A stretch of DNA of 64,000 nt from Pseudomonas citri (lineage in GTDB: Bacteria > Pseudomonadota > Gammaproteobacteria > Pseudomonadales > Pseudomonadaceae): assembly GCF_025336485.1 (NCBI RefSeq), contig NZ_JAODAB010000013.1, positions 62,001-126,000 on the forward strand. The letters are read 5' to 3'. Both the position numbers and the translations under genes were made by a program. This document shows positions 31,788 through 40,932 of this stretch, piece after piece. The stretch's first letter is position 1. The number at the start of each line of letters is the position of its first letter. The notes beneath the pieces were generated by a model. That model did no database searches. It worked only from the letters and a program-made list of their open reading frames with translations, and was not told the DNA's origin.

Positions 31788-33239
31788 ATGTCCGTCCGTC
31801 GCACCAAAATCGTTGCTACCCTTGGCCCGGCCAGTCATTCGCCGGAAGTTCTCGAACAGCTGATCCTGGCTGGCCTGGACGTCGCCCGCCTGAACTTTTC
31901 CCATGGCACCCCCGACGAGCACAAGGCTCGTGCCAAGCTGGTGCGCGACCTGGCCGCCAAGCACGGCCGCTTCGTCGCCCTGCTGGGTGACCTGCAAGGC
32001 CCGAAGATCCGTATCGCCAAATTCGCCAACAAGCGCATCGAACTGAAGATCGGTGACACCTTCACCTTCTCCACCAGCCATCCGCTGACCGAAGGCAACC
32101 AGCAAGTGGTCGGCATCGACTACCCGGACCTGGTCAAGGATTGCGGCGTGGGCGACGAGCTGCTGCTCGACGACGGTCGCGTAGTGATGCGCGTCGAGAC
32201 CGCCACCGCCACCGAACTGAACTGCGTGGTGACCATCGGCGGCCCGCTGTCGGACCATAAAGGCATCAACCGTCGTGGCGGCGGCCTGACGGCCCCGGCC
32301 TTGACCGACAAAGACAAGGCCGACATCAAGCTGGCCGCGGAAATGGAAGTCGACTACCTGGCCGTGTCCTTCCCACGCGACGCTGCCGACATGGAGTACG
32401 CCCGTCAACTGCGCGACGAAGCCGGCGGCACCGCCTGGCTGGTGGCCAAGATCGAACGCGCCGAAGCCGTGGCCGACGACGAAACCCTCGATGGCCTGAT
32501 CAAGGCCTCCGACGCCGTGATGGTGGCCCGTGGCGACCTGGGCGTGGAAATCGGCGACGCCGAGTTGGTGGGCATCCAGAAGAAGATCATCCTGCACGCC
32601 CGCCGCCACAACAAAGCGGTGATCGTCGCGACCCAGATGATGGAGTCGATGATCCAGAACCCGATGCCGACCCGCGCCGAAGTGTCCGACGTAGCCAACG
32701 CCGTGCTGGACTACACCGACGCCGTAATGCTCTCGGCCGAAAGCGCCGCCGGCCTCTACCCGCTCGAAGCGGTGCAAGCCATGGCGCGCATCTGCCTGGG
32801 CGCGGAAAAGCACCCGACCAGCAAGACCTCCAGCCACCGCATCGGCAAGACGTTCGAGCGCTGCGACGAAAGCATCGCCCTGGCGACCATGTACACCGCC
32901 AACCACTTCCCCGGCGTGAAGGCGATCATCGCCCTGACCGAAAGTGGCTACACCCCGTTGATCATGTCGCGCATCCGCTCCTCGGTGCCGATCTACGCGT
33001 TCTCCCCGCACCGCGAAACCCAGGCCCGCGCGGCACTGTTCCGTGGCGTCTACACCGTGCCGTTCGACCCGGCCGCCCTGCAACCGGGCGAAGTCAGCCA
33101 GGCGGCGGTGGACGAACTGGTCAAGCGCGGCGTGGTGCAGACCGGTGACTGGGTGATCCTGACCAAAGGCGACAGTTACCACACCATCGGTGGCACCAAC
33201 GGGATGAAGATCCTGCACGTTGGCGACCCGATGGTCTGA
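31788..33239 (+). CDS. pykA: Pyruvate kinase
   Basis: 483 residues. Converts phosphoenolpyruvate and ADP to pyruvate and ATP. Motifs: RRTKIVATLGPAS (N-terminus), LNFSHG, GDLQGPKIRIAKF, and the active-site signature region VAKIERAEAV with the catalytic Lys. MVARGDLGVEIG, IVATQMMESMIQNPMPTRAEVSDVANAVLD and a C-terminal allosteric domain follow. Length and N-terminus fit the PykA/type II enzyme, PA4329 equivalent. ATG 31788 after GAGGAGTCTTGC. Confidence 0.97.
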   Translation: MSVRRTKIVATLGPASHSPEVLEQLILAGLDVARLNFSHGTPDEHKARAKLVRDLAAKHGRFVALLGDLQGPKIRIAKFANKRIELKIGDTFTFSTSHPLTEGNQQVVGIDYPDLVKDCGVGDELLLDDGRVVMRVETATATELNCVVTIGGPLSDHKGINRRGGGLTAPALTDKDKADIKLAAEMEVDYLAVSFPRDAADMEYARQLRDEAGGTAWLVAKIERAEAVADDETLDGLIKASDAVMVARGDLGVEIGDAELVGIQKKIILHARRHNKAVIVATQMMESMIQNPMPTRAEVSDVANAVLDYTDAVMLSAESAAGLYPLEAVQAMARICLGAEKHPTSKTSSHRIGKTFERCDESIALATMYTANHFPGVKAIIALTESGYTPLIMSRIRSSVPIYAFSPHRETQARAALFRGVYTVPFDPAALQPGEVSQAAVDELVKRGVVQTGDWVILTKGDSYHTIGGTNGMKILHVGDPMV

Positions 33240-33254
33240 GTGACCGAGCGCTGG

Positions 33255-33300
33255 AAAACCAAAGCCCTGCCATGTAGATGGCGGGGCTTTTTTGGTTTTT
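33255..33300 (+). terminator. pykA terminator
   Basis: AAAACCAAAGCCCTGCCAT / ATGGCGGGGCTTTTTTGGTTTT, a long stem with one mismatch and a T run, 15 bases after the stop. Confidence 0.9.
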
Positions 33301-33322
33301 GAGGTGTATTGCCTGGGCTGAC

Positions 33323-33352
33323 GCTATCGCGAGCAAGCTTTGCTCCCACAGC
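33323..33352. repeat. REP element
   Basis: TATCGCGAGCAAGCTTTGCTCCCACAG, a single full copy between pykA and the convergent ferredoxin reductase gene. Confidence 0.85.
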
Positions 33353-33384
33353 AAGCGTTGCTCTCACAGGCCCGCCCTGACAGG

Positions 33385-34323
33385 TCAGCTCGTCCGAGTC
33401 AGGAAAACATCCGAAAACAGCTGATTGCGCGGCAAGCCAGCCAGGTACAAGCACTTGGCGAAGGCTTCGACCCGGTCGGGATGGCCGCACAGCAACGCCT
33501 GGGTTTGCCGGGAAGCCAGGCGCAGTTGTCCCAGCGCCAGCGCGGCCTCGGCCGAGGTCAGCAGTTCGACGCTGAGGTTGGGATGCTTGGCCGCCAGCGC
33601 CGCCAATGGCTTGGCCAGGTAATGTCCGGCCGCATCGTGGGCCACATGGATGAGCCGGATCGGCCCCTGATGACGTTGGCGCAGGGCTTCCCGCAGGATC
33701 CCGAACAGCGGCGCCAGGCCGGTGCCGGCGGCCAGCAGCCACAAGGGTTTGTCGTGCCAGTCGGGGTTGTAATGCAAGGCCCCACCGCGCAGTTCGCCCA
33801 GGCGGATCGGCTCGCCTGCTTTCATCTGCCTGGCCGCATCGCTGAAGCGGCCGGGCTCGCGGCAATCGAGGTGAAACTCCAAAAAGCGGTCTTCCTCGGG
33901 CAGGCTCGCCAGGGAGTACGGCCTGGCCACGCCAGCGGCCCACAGCACCAGATGCTGCCCGGCCTGGTAACGCAGCCCCCGTTCAGGCGTGACGCGCAGG
34001 CGCAGCACATCGGAGCCCAGCCAATCCACCGCTGCCACGCGGGCCGCCTGGCCGTCGCGCTGCGGGTCGAAGGCATGGACCTGGACATCCTCGACCACCT
34101 GGCATTGGCAGGCCAGGCGCCAGCCTTGATCGCGCTGCGCCGGGCTCAGCGCGTCGGGCCGGCTGTCGCGCACGTCACCGTCCACACATTGCACCAGGCA
34201 CGCATGGCAACTGCCCGCCCGACAACTGTAGGGCACCGGCACACCGGACTGATTCAAGGCGTCCAGCAGGTTGCTGCCCGCCGCCACCGTCCATTGCCGT
34301 TCGCCGACCGTCAACTCAGGCAT
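33385..34323 (-). CDS. 2Fe-2S ferredoxin-linked FAD/NAD(P) oxidoreductase
   Basis: 312 residues. The N-terminal plant-type ferredoxin domain has YSCRAGSCHACLVQCVDGDV (C-x4-C-x2-C) plus the distal CQC in RLACQCQV. The middle FAD-binding domain shows RPYSLAS (RxYS) and the C-terminal NAD-binding domain shows LLAAGTGLAPLFGI. It is a class IB-like reductase feeding electrons to an unidentified partner; no oxygenase is nearby. The start overlaps the end of sadC by 8 bases (34316-34323), so it is translationally linked to the diguanylate cyclase, as in PA4331-PA4332. Confidence 0.92.
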   Translation of the reverse strand: MPELTVGERQWTVAAGSNLLDALNQSGVPVPYSCRAGSCHACLVQCVDGDVRDSRPDALSPAQRDQGWRLACQCQVVEDVQVHAFDPQRDGQAARVAAVDWLGSDVLRLRVTPERGLRYQAGQHLVLWAAGVARPYSLASLPEEDRFLEFHLDCREPGRFSDAARQMKAGEPIRLGELRGGALHYNPDWHDKPLWLLAAGTGLAPLFGILREALRQRHQGPIRLIHVAHDAAGHYLAKPLAALAAKHPNLSVELLTSAEAALALGQLRLASRQTQALLCGHPDRVEAFAKCLYLAGLPRNQLFSDVFLTRTS

Positions 34324-35437
34324 CGACGTTCTCCCAGGCGGCGGCGCAGCGATTACGACCGTCTCGCTTGGCGCGGTACAAGGCCTGGTCGGCGCGCTGC
34401 AAGGCGTTGTCCAGATCATCGTTCATTTCCAGCATCGTCATGCCCGCCGACAGGCTGAGGGCTCCGACCTGCAGGCCGATCAGCTCGACCTCGGTGAACG
34501 CCAGCCGCAGTCGCTCGCAACAGGCCGTCAGGCGCGAGGGATCGCAATCGGGCAACAGCATCACGAACTCTTCGCCACCATAACGCGCCAGCACGTCGCC
34601 TTCGCGCAGACAAGCCGTGGCGACACCGGCGAACGCCTGGAGCACCTGGTCGCCGGCGGCGTGGCCGTGCAGGTCGTTGATCCGCTTGAAGTGGTCAAGG
34701 TCGATCAAGGCCAGGCCATGGGCGACGTCGGGCCGCAGGGTGTTGAGCTCCCGGGAGGCCAGGCGCAGGAAGTGACGGCGGTTGAACAGCCCGGTCAGTT
34801 CGTCGGTAGCCACCAGGTCTTCGAGCTGGCGCATCATGCCGCGCAAGGTGTCCTGGTGCGCCTGCAAGGCAAACCGTCGCTGGCGCATACGTTGGCGTGA
34901 GGTCTGGACATAGCGGGCGTAGAACACCAGCCACACCAGCACCATGAACAGCACGCACACCTGCAACCCGGCCAGTGTGGGATCGGGGAGCTGGAAGAAA
35001 TAGCCGTCCCACAGAGTGATGCCGGTGAAACTGATGAACACCAGCATCGCGCAGCGCACGAAGGCCCGTCGGGACAAGTGGAACAGGCCGAACAGCAGGA
35101 TCAGCACATAGAACACCAGGAACACGCCACGGGCCTGGTCCAGGTGCGCCATCATCCAGGTCTGCCAGCCCAGGCCGATCAAGACCTGCATCTCGGTGAG
35201 GCTGGGGTCTTCGAACCGCAGGTTGCGGCCGGTGATAAACAGCGCGAACAGCCCGGCCTGGCACAACACCACCAACCCGCTGCCGATGATGACGCCGCGC
35301 AACGAGTCGAGGTAATGGCCACTGAAAAATGCCAGCCACAGCAACACCAGCGCCAGCGCGTAGGTCACGGCCGCCAAAGCGAAGCGTTTCAGCAAAAGAC
35401 GTTGAATGGCGTTTTGGGTCAATCGTTGACTCACCAT
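34316..35437 (-). CDS. sadC: Membrane-bound diguanylate cyclase SadC
   Basis: 373 residues. Six or so membrane helices (about 20-195) form the sensory part. The GGDEF domain carries the active GGEEF variant, with the I-site RxxD exactly five residues upstream (REGD-VLARY-GGEEF) for product inhibition. LIDLDHFKRINDLHGH is the conserved metal-binding strand. Makes c-di-GMP and promotes surface attachment over swimming; known as SadC (PA4332) in pseudomonads. ATG 35437 (MVSQRLTQNAIQ) is chosen over the longer frame. First gene of a pair with the ferredoxin reductase. Confidence 0.92.
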   Translation of the reverse strand: MVSQRLTQNAIQRLLLKRFALAAVTYALALVLLWLAFFSGHYLDSLRGVIIGSGLVVLCQAGLFALFITGRNLRFEDPSLTEMQVLIGLGWQTWMMAHLDQARGVFLVFYVLILLFGLFHLSRRAFVRCAMLVFISFTGITLWDGYFFQLPDPTLAGLQVCVLFMVLVWLVFYARYVQTSRQRMRQRRFALQAHQDTLRGMMRQLEDLVATDELTGLFNRRHFLRLASRELNTLRPDVAHGLALIDLDHFKRINDLHGHAAGDQVLQAFAGVATACLREGDVLARYGGEEFVMLLPDCDPSRLTACCERLRLAFTEVELIGLQVGALSLSAGMTMLEMNDDLDNALQRADQALYRAKRDGRNRCAAAWENVDA

Positions 35438-35874
35438 GGAAAAGGAAAACTGACAGAGGCGTCCAACGCTACAGGCCAGCCGCCACTTTAGTGGCGTGTA
35501 GGACAAATGACCATTCAATTCTGGAGCAGAAAAATGGCGTCAAAGCAATGGCCCAGATTGACGCAGTGGTTTAACGCCTGACACCGAATCTGTGCACCGC
35601 CCTGTCGGGCTGTGGGAGCAAAGCTTGCTCGCGATGCAGACGCCTCGACTCTCTGGGAGATTGCATGATCTTCATCGTGGGCAAGCCTTGAACCCACATC
35701 ACTATCACGAACAAGCTCGCTCCCACAGGGTCCCCGCCTGCGATATACTGCCGCGCCTTTTTAACGTCGCGCCAACATGCCCGGCGTGTCTTGAGAGGTT
35801 CCGTCCGTCGACCGATGCACCCAAACGGGCGGTGCCTTATTGAATGTTCCCGTCTTTAGAGAGGAGCGCGACTC
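35438..35874. other. Divergent region sadC/fumarase with REP pair
   Basis: No gene visible. Holds two REP copies (35611-35730). A TATACT at about 35744-35749 could be the -10 of the fumarase promoter, though no clear -35 is seen. The fumarase ribosome-binding site is GAGGAG at 35861-35866. Confidence 0.5.
35611..35730. repeat. REP pair
   Basis: TGTGGGAGCAAAGCTTGCTCGCGAT and, inverted, CACGAACAAGCTCGCTCCCACAG, with a degenerate third copy (GTGGGCAAGCCTTGAACCCAC) between them. Confidence 0.8.
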
Positions 35875-37398
35875 GTGACCGTGATCAAGCAAGATGACCT
35901 GATACAAAGCGTTGCCGACGCCTTGCAGTTCATTTCCTACTACCACCCCGTGGATTTCATCCAGGCGATGCACGAGGCCTACCTGCGCGAAGAATCGCCA
36001 GCGGCCCGTGACTCCATGGCGCAGATCCTGATCAACTCGCGCATGTGCGCCACCGGCCATCGGCCGATCTGCCAGGACACCGGCATCGTGACCGTGTTCG
36101 TACGCGTGGGCATGGACGTGCGTTGGGACGGCGCGACCATGAGCCTGGACGACATGATCAACGAGGGCGTGCGTCGCGCCTACAACCTGCCGGAAAACGT
36201 CCTGCGTGCATCCATCCTCGCCGACCCGGCAGGCGCGCGTAAGAACACCAAGGACAACACCCCTGCGGTGATCCACTACTCCATCGTCCCGGGCAACACC
36301 GTGGAAGTGGACGTGGCGGCCAAGGGCGGCGGCTCCGAGAACAAGTCGAAGATGGCGATGCTCAACCCGTCCGACTCCATCGTCGACTGGGTCCTGAAAA
36401 CCGTTCCGACCATGGGCGCCGGCTGGTGCCCGCCGGGCATGCTCGGCATCGGCATCGGCGGCACCGCCGAGAAAGCCGCGGTCATGGCCAAGGAAGTGTT
36501 GATGGAATCCATCGACATCCATGAGCTGAAGGCTCGCGGCCCGCAGAACCGCATCGAAGAAATGCGCCTGGAGCTGTTCGAGAAGGTCAACCAACTGGGC
36601 ATCGGCGCCCAGGGCCTGGGTGGCCTGACCACCGTGCTCGACGTGAAGATCATGGATTACCCGACCCACGCCGCCTCCCTGCCGGTGTGCATGATCCCGA
36701 ACTGCGCCGCCACCCGTCACGCGCACTTCGTGCTCGACGGTTCCGGCCCTGCCGCCCTGGAAGCGCCACCGCTGGACGCCTACCCGGAAATCGTCTGGGA
36801 AGCCGGCCCATCGGCCCGTCGCGTGAACCTCGACACCCTGACCCCGGAAGAAGTGCAGAGCTGGAAGCCGGGCGAAACCGTCCTGCTCAACGGCAAGATG
36901 CTCACCGGTCGCGACGCGGCGCACAAGCGCATGGTCGAGATGCTGAACAAGGGCGAGACCCTGCCGGTGGACCTGAAAGGTCGCTTCATCTACTACGTCG
37001 GCCCGGTCGACCCGGTGGGCGACGAAGTGGTAGGCCCGGCCGGCCCGACCACCGCCACGCGGATGGACAAGTTCACCCGCCAGATCCTCGAGCAGACCGG
37101 CCTGCTGGGCATGATTGGCAAATCCGAGCGCGGCCCGACCGCCATCGACGCGATCAAGGACAGCAAGGCGGTCTACCTGATGGCCGTCGGCGGTGCGGCT
37201 TACCTGGTTGCCCAGGCGATCAAGAAGTCCAAGGTCCTGGCCTTCGCCGAACTGGGCATGGAAGCGATCTACGAGTTCGAGGTCAAGGACATGCCTGTGA
37301 CCGTCGCGGTCGACAGCAAGGGCGAGTCGGTGCACATCACCGGCCCCGCCATCTGGCAGAAAAAGATCAGCGACAGCCTGGCGGTGGAAGTGCAGTAA
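35875..37398 (+). CDS. fumA: Class I (4Fe-4S) fumarate hydratase
   Basis: 507 residues. Hydrates fumarate to malate in the TCA cycle with an oxygen-sensitive 4Fe-4S cluster. Cluster cysteines are in MCATGHRPICQDTG, MGAGWCPPGMLGIG and MIPNCAATRHAHF. Conserved GGSENKSKMAMLNPSDSIVDWVL and GPTTATRMDKF occur. The start is GTG 35875 with GAGGAG 9 bases upstream. Corresponds to PA4333. Strong terminator downstream. Confidence 0.96.
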   Translation: MTVIKQDDLIQSVADALQFISYYHPVDFIQAMHEAYLREESPAARDSMAQILINSRMCATGHRPICQDTGIVTVFVRVGMDVRWDGATMSLDDMINEGVRRAYNLPENVLRASILADPAGARKNTKDNTPAVIHYSIVPGNTVEVDVAAKGGGSENKSKMAMLNPSDSIVDWVLKTVPTMGAGWCPPGMLGIGIGGTAEKAAVMAKEVLMESIDIHELKARGPQNRIEEMRLELFEKVNQLGIGAQGLGGLTTVLDVKIMDYPTHAASLPVCMIPNCAATRHAHFVLDGSGPAALEAPPLDAYPEIVWEAGPSARRVNLDTLTPEEVQSWKPGETVLLNGKMLTGRDAAHKRMVEMLNKGETLPVDLKGRFIYYVGPVDPVGDEVVGPAGPTTATRMDKFTRQILEQTGLLGMIGKSERGPTAIDAIKDSKAVYLMAVGGAAYLVAQAIKKSKVLAFAELGMEAIYEFEVKDMPVTVAVDSKGESVHITGPAIWQKKISDSLAVEVQ

Positions 37399-37417
37399 CA
37401 CGCACGTTGCCGCTGTG

Positions 37418-37456
37418 AAAAAGGCCGGTGGGGCAACATGCCCACCGGCCTTTTTT
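37418..37456 (+). terminator. Fumarase gene terminator
   Basis: AAAGGCCGGTGGG / CCCACCGGCCTTTTTT stem with an 8-base loop, then T run. Confidence 0.95.
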
Positions 37457-37590
37457 GTTCATTTAAGAACACCACAATTGTTCACACGGAACTCAAGTGA
37501 ACTGCCTTGCCCGTAACGGCAATAGCGCAGGCCCCAAGACGTCCCGCCATGCTATCGTGCCCGCCCGACCTGCCACTGGTCTACGCCAGC

Positions 37591-39357
37591 ATGTTGCCGA
37601 CCACCCGTACCTTGCGCCTGTCGTTGTACACCTTGCTGATCCTGGCCGGGGCCGTCGTGGCCGCCACGCTGGCGGTACGCCACGCCGAACGCGCGGCCTT
37701 GCAGGAGGACGCCAACCGGGCAAACCAGCAGTTGGCGCTGTACGCCAATTCATTGCACACCCTGATCGAACGCTACCGCACCCTCCCCGCCGTGCTGGCG
37801 CTGGACCCCGAGTTGCGCTCAGCCCTCAAGGGATCGGTCAGCGCGACGCAACAGGACGCACTGAACCGCAAGCTCGAACACATCAACGGCGCCGCCCAGT
37901 CCTCGACCCTGGAGCTGCTCGACCGCACGGGCCTGGCCGTCGCCGCCAGCAACTGGCGCCTGCCCAGCAGCTACGTGGGCCACAACTATGGTTTTCGCCC
38001 CTATTTCATCCAGACCCGCACCCAGGGCACCGGGCGCTTTTATGCCGTGGGGGTGACCAGCGGCATTCCGGGCTACTTCCTTTCCAGCGCGGTGAGCGAC
38101 GAGAACGGCCAGTTCCTTGGCGCGATGGTGGTCAAGCTGGAGTTTCCGGACCTGGAGCGCGAATGGCGCCAAGGCAGCGACACCCTGTTGGTCAGCGATG
38201 CCCGGGGCATCATTTTCATCGCCAATCGCGATGGCTGGCGCTATCGCCACTTGAAGCCGTTGAGCGACAGCGACCGCGCCGAACTCAAGGCCACCCGCCA
38301 GTACGACAAGCAACCGCTGCAACCCTTGGCCTATGAAGCGCTGCGGCGCTTTGACGACAACAGCCACCTCGCCCGGGTCGAGACTCCCGCAGGCCCGGCG
38401 GATTATTTGTGGGAATCGCTGCCGCTGAACGCCGAAGGTTGGACACTGCACTTGCTGCGCCAGCCGCAGATCGCCTTCGAAGACCGCCGCAACGCCGGGC
38501 TCGCCGCCGCCGGGCTGTGGCTGGCGCTGGTGTTCCTGCTGCTGTTTCTCAACCAGCGTTGGCGCCTGGCAAAGCTGCGCCAGCGCAGTCGCCAGGAACT
38601 TGAACGGTTGGTGGAGGAGCGCACCCGGGACCTGCGCACGGCCCAGGACGGCCTGGTGCAATCGGCCAAGCTGGCAGCCCTGGGGCAGATGTCGGCGGCG
38701 CTGGCCCATGAAATCAACCAGCCGCTGACCGCCCAGCGCATGCAACTGGCGACCCTGCGCCTGCTGCTCGATCACGGCCGGGTCGACGATGCCTACAAGG
38801 CCCTCAAACCGGTGGACGACATGCTGACCCGCATGGCCGCCCTCACCGGCCACCTGAAGACCTTCGCCCGCAAAAGCCCCAGCGGCCTGCGCGAACGCCT
38901 GGACCTGGCGGCGGTGGTGGACCAGGCCTTGCAACTGCTGGACACCCGGCTACGGGACGAGAACGTCAGCACCGTGCTGCACCTGACCCGCCCGGCGTGG
39001 GTGCGGGGCGACGCGATCCGCCTCGAACAGGTGCTGATCAACCTGCTGCGCAACGCCCTCGACGCCATGGCCGACCAGCCCCTCAAGCGCCTGGAAATTC
39101 GCCTGGAGGCCGATGAACAGTTGTGGTGCCTGACCGTCAGCGACAGTGGCAGCGGGATCGCCGACGAGCACCTGGCCCAAGTCTTCGACCCATTCTTCAC
39201 CACCAAGGCCGTGGGCGATGGCCTGGGCTTGGGCCTGGCGGTTTCGTTTGCGATCATTCACGAGTCCGGCGGGCGGTTGACCGCCGGCAATCATGAAAAC
39301 GGCGCGGTGTTCTGCGTGACCTTGCCCATCGATCAGGAGGCACCGCTGCATGCCTAG
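37591..39357 (+). CDS. mifS: DctB/MifS-like membrane sensor histidine kinase
   Basis: 588 residues. Membrane helices at about 9-30 and 310-330 enclose a periplasmic tandem-PAS (dCache/PDC) region, with [26 protein letters not shown] typical of C4/C5-dicarboxylate sensors. HisKA has [13 protein letters not shown] (His373), and HATPase has [28 protein letters not shown] and GLGLGLAVS. Its partner regulator overlaps by 8 bases and a dicarboxylate carrier follows, so it most likely senses alpha-ketoglutarate or a related acid, as MifS does. The start is uncertain: ATG 37549 and a TTG at 37507 also lie in frame. Confidence 0.85.
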   Translation: MLPTTRTLRLSLYTLLILAGAVVAATLAVRHAERAALQEDANRANQQLALYANSLHTLIERYRTLPAVLALDPELRSALKGSVSATQQDALNRKLEHINGAAQSSTLELLDRTGLAVAASNWRLPSSYVGHNYGFRPYFIQTRTQGTGRFYAVGVTSGIPGYFLSSAVSDENGQFLGAMVVKLEFPDLEREWRQGSDTLLVSDARGIIFIANRDGWRYRHLKPLSDSDRAELKATRQYDKQPLQPLAYEALRRFDDNSHLARVETPAGPADYLWESLPLNAEGWTLHLLRQPQIAFEDRRNAGLAAAGLWLALVFLLLFLNQRWRLAKLRQRSRQELERLVEERTRDLRTAQDGLVQSAKLAALGQMSAALAHEINQPLTAQRMQLATLRLLLDHGRVDDAYKALKPVDDMLTRMAALTGHLKTFARKSPSGLRERLDLAAVVDQALQLLDTRLRDENVSTVLHLTRPAWVRGDAIRLEQVLINLLRNALDAMADQPLKRLEIRLEADEQLWCLTVSDSGSGIADEHLAQVFDPFFTTKAVGDGLGLGLAVSFAIIHESGGRLTAGNHENGAVFCVTLPIDQEAPLHA

Positions 39358-40699
39358 CCATTGCACCTTGAAAAACGTCCTGGTCGTCGATGACGAAAGC
39401 AGCATCCGCAGCGCCGTCGAGCAGTGGTTGAGCCTGTCCGGGTTCGAGGTGCAGTTGTTCAGCCGCGCCGAAGAATGCCTGGCGCAACTCCCGGCGCATT
39501 TCCCGGGGGTAATCCTGAGCGACGTGCGCATGCCCGGGCTCAGCGGCCTGGAATTGCTCGCCGAAGTACGCCGTCGCGATCCGGACCTGCCGGTGATTTT
39601 GCTGACCGGCCACGGCGACGTGCCGATGGCCGTCGAAGCCATGCGCGACGGCGCCTACGACTTCCTGGAGAAGCCCTTCAGTCCCGAAGCCCTGCTTGGC
39701 AGCCTGCGCCGGGCCCTGGACAAGCGGTTCCTGGTACTGGAGAACCGCCGCCTGCATGAACAGGCCGACGCTCGGGCCCGGCTCGATGGGACGCTGCTGG
39801 GGGTTTCCCGTGCGCTGCAAAACCTGCGACGCCAGGTGTTGGACCTGGCGGCGTTGCCGGTCAACGTGTTGATCCGTGGCGAAACCGGCAGCGGCAAGGA
39901 ACTGGTCGCCCGCTGCCTGCATGACTTCGGCCCGAGGGCGAGCAAGCCCTTCGTGGCGTTGAACTGCGCGGCCATTCCCGAACCGTTGTTCGAGGCCGAA
40001 TTGTTCGGCCACGAAAGCGGCGCCTTCACCGGCGCCCAGGGCAAGCGCATCGGCAAGCTCGAATACGCCCACGGCGGGACGCTGTTTCTCGATGAAATCG
40101 AGAGCATGCCCCTGGCCCAGCAGGTCAAGCTGCTGCGCGTGTTGCAGGAACAGAAGCTCGAACGCCTGGGCTCCAACCAGAGCATCGCGGTGGACATTCG
40201 CATCGTCGCCGCCACCAAGCCCGACCTGCTGGACGAAGCCCGGGCAGGGCGCTTTCGCGAAGACCTGGCCTATCGCCTGAACATCGCCGAACTGCGCCTG
40301 CCGCCGCTGCGTGAACGGCGCGAGGATATTCCCCTGCTGTTCGAACACTTCACCCACCACGCAGCCGAGCGCCTGGGCCGCACCGCCGCGCCATTGAGCG
40401 CTGCGCAACTGAACCACCTGCTCAGCCATGACTGGCCGGGCAACGTGCGGGAGCTGGCCAACGTCGCCGAACGCCAGGTGTTGGGGTTGGACCAGTCCAT
40501 CGGGCCCGACCTGGAACCCGGCCAATCCCTCGCTGCCCAGCAGGAAGCCTTCGAAGCCCAATGCCTGCGCGCCGCCCTGATGCGGCACAAGGGCGATGTG
40601 AAAGCAGTGCTCGAAGAACTGCAACTGCCGCGCCGCACCTTCAATGAAAAGATGCAGCGGCATGGGTTGAGTCGGGAGATGTTCCTGCAAGATAGCTGA
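39350..40699 (+). CDS. mifR: NtrC-type sigma54-dependent response regulator (MifR/DctD-like)
   Basis: 449 residues. REC domain (1-120; VLVVDDESSIRS, phospho-Asp in ILSDVRMPG), AAA+ domain (Walker A GETGSGKE, sigma54-contact loop GAFTGA, Walker B GTLFLDEIESM), and a C-terminal Fis-type HTH (KGDVKAVLEELQLPRRTFNEKMQRH). Predicted to bind the palindromes at 40767-40778 and 40796-40815 and activate the downstream carrier gene. AGGAGG lies 9 bases before ATG 39350. Confidence 0.93.
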   Translation: MPSHCTLKNVLVVDDESSIRSAVEQWLSLSGFEVQLFSRAEECLAQLPAHFPGVILSDVRMPGLSGLELLAEVRRRDPDLPVILLTGHGDVPMAVEAMRDGAYDFLEKPFSPEALLGSLRRALDKRFLVLENRRLHEQADARARLDGTLLGVSRALQNLRRQVLDLAALPVNVLIRGETGSGKELVARCLHDFGPRASKPFVALNCAAIPEPLFEAELFGHESGAFTGAQGKRIGKLEYAHGGTLFLDEIESMPLAQQVKLLRVLQEQKLERLGSNQSIAVDIRIVAATKPDLLDEARAGRFREDLAYRLNIAELRLPPLRERREDIPLLFEHFTHHAAERLGRTAAPLSAAQLNHLLSHDWPGNVRELANVAERQVLGLDQSIGPDLEPGQSLAAQQEAFEAQCLRAALMRHKGDVKAVLEELQLPRRTFNEKMQRHGLSREMFLQDS

Positions 40700-40711
40700 T
40701 TGTGCAGTGAC

Positions 40712-40737
40712 CTTATCGCGAGCAGGCTTGCGATAAG
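40712..40737 (+). terminator. Hairpin after the mifR-like gene (REP-derived)
   Basis: CTTATCGC / GCGATAAG perfect arms around GAGCAGGCTT, 12 bases after the stop; a shortened REP that could act as a weak terminator. Confidence 0.5.
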
Positions 40738-40766
40738 ACGGCACACTTGTTCATTGCTCCGCATAA

Positions 40767-40815
40767 GCGGATTTCCGCCCACACCCCCAACAGAAATGAG
40801 CGGATTTCCGCTCAT
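40767..40815 (+). promoter_or_regulatory. Two palindromic activator sites (UAS) upstream of the carrier gene
   Basis: GCGGATTTCCGC (40767-40778) and ATGAGCGGATTTCCGCTCAT (40796-40815; 9-bp perfect arms, TT centre). Their centres are 33 bases apart, about three helical turns, and they sit just upstream of a sigma54 promoter. That is the classical layout for a dimeric NtrC-family activator, and the mifR-like gene next door is the obvious candidate. Confidence 0.85.
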
Positions 40816-40853
40816 TCAGCGCTCGCGCCCCCTCTAGACCGGCCTTCCGGCAC

Positions 40854-40871
40854 CTGGCACAGCTCCTGCTA
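40854..40871 (+). promoter_or_regulatory. Sigma54 (RpoN) promoter
   Basis: TGGCACAGCTCCTGCT contains the invariant GG (40856-40857) and GC (40868-40869) separated by exactly 10 bases, close to the consensus TGGCACG-N4-TTGCW. It lies about 60 bases before the carrier start codon. Confidence 0.88.
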
Positions 40872-40932
40872 TAGCCCTGGCAGGCTGCGTTCCCACGCGC
40901 TCCACAACAACAATTAAACGAAGGATCCTTCA

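Noticed and set aside
34324-34419. N-terminal extension of the ferredoxin reductase
   Set aside because: The extra residues overlap sadC's coding end and resemble its frame shadow; MPELTVGERQW at 34323 fits the ferredoxin fold start.
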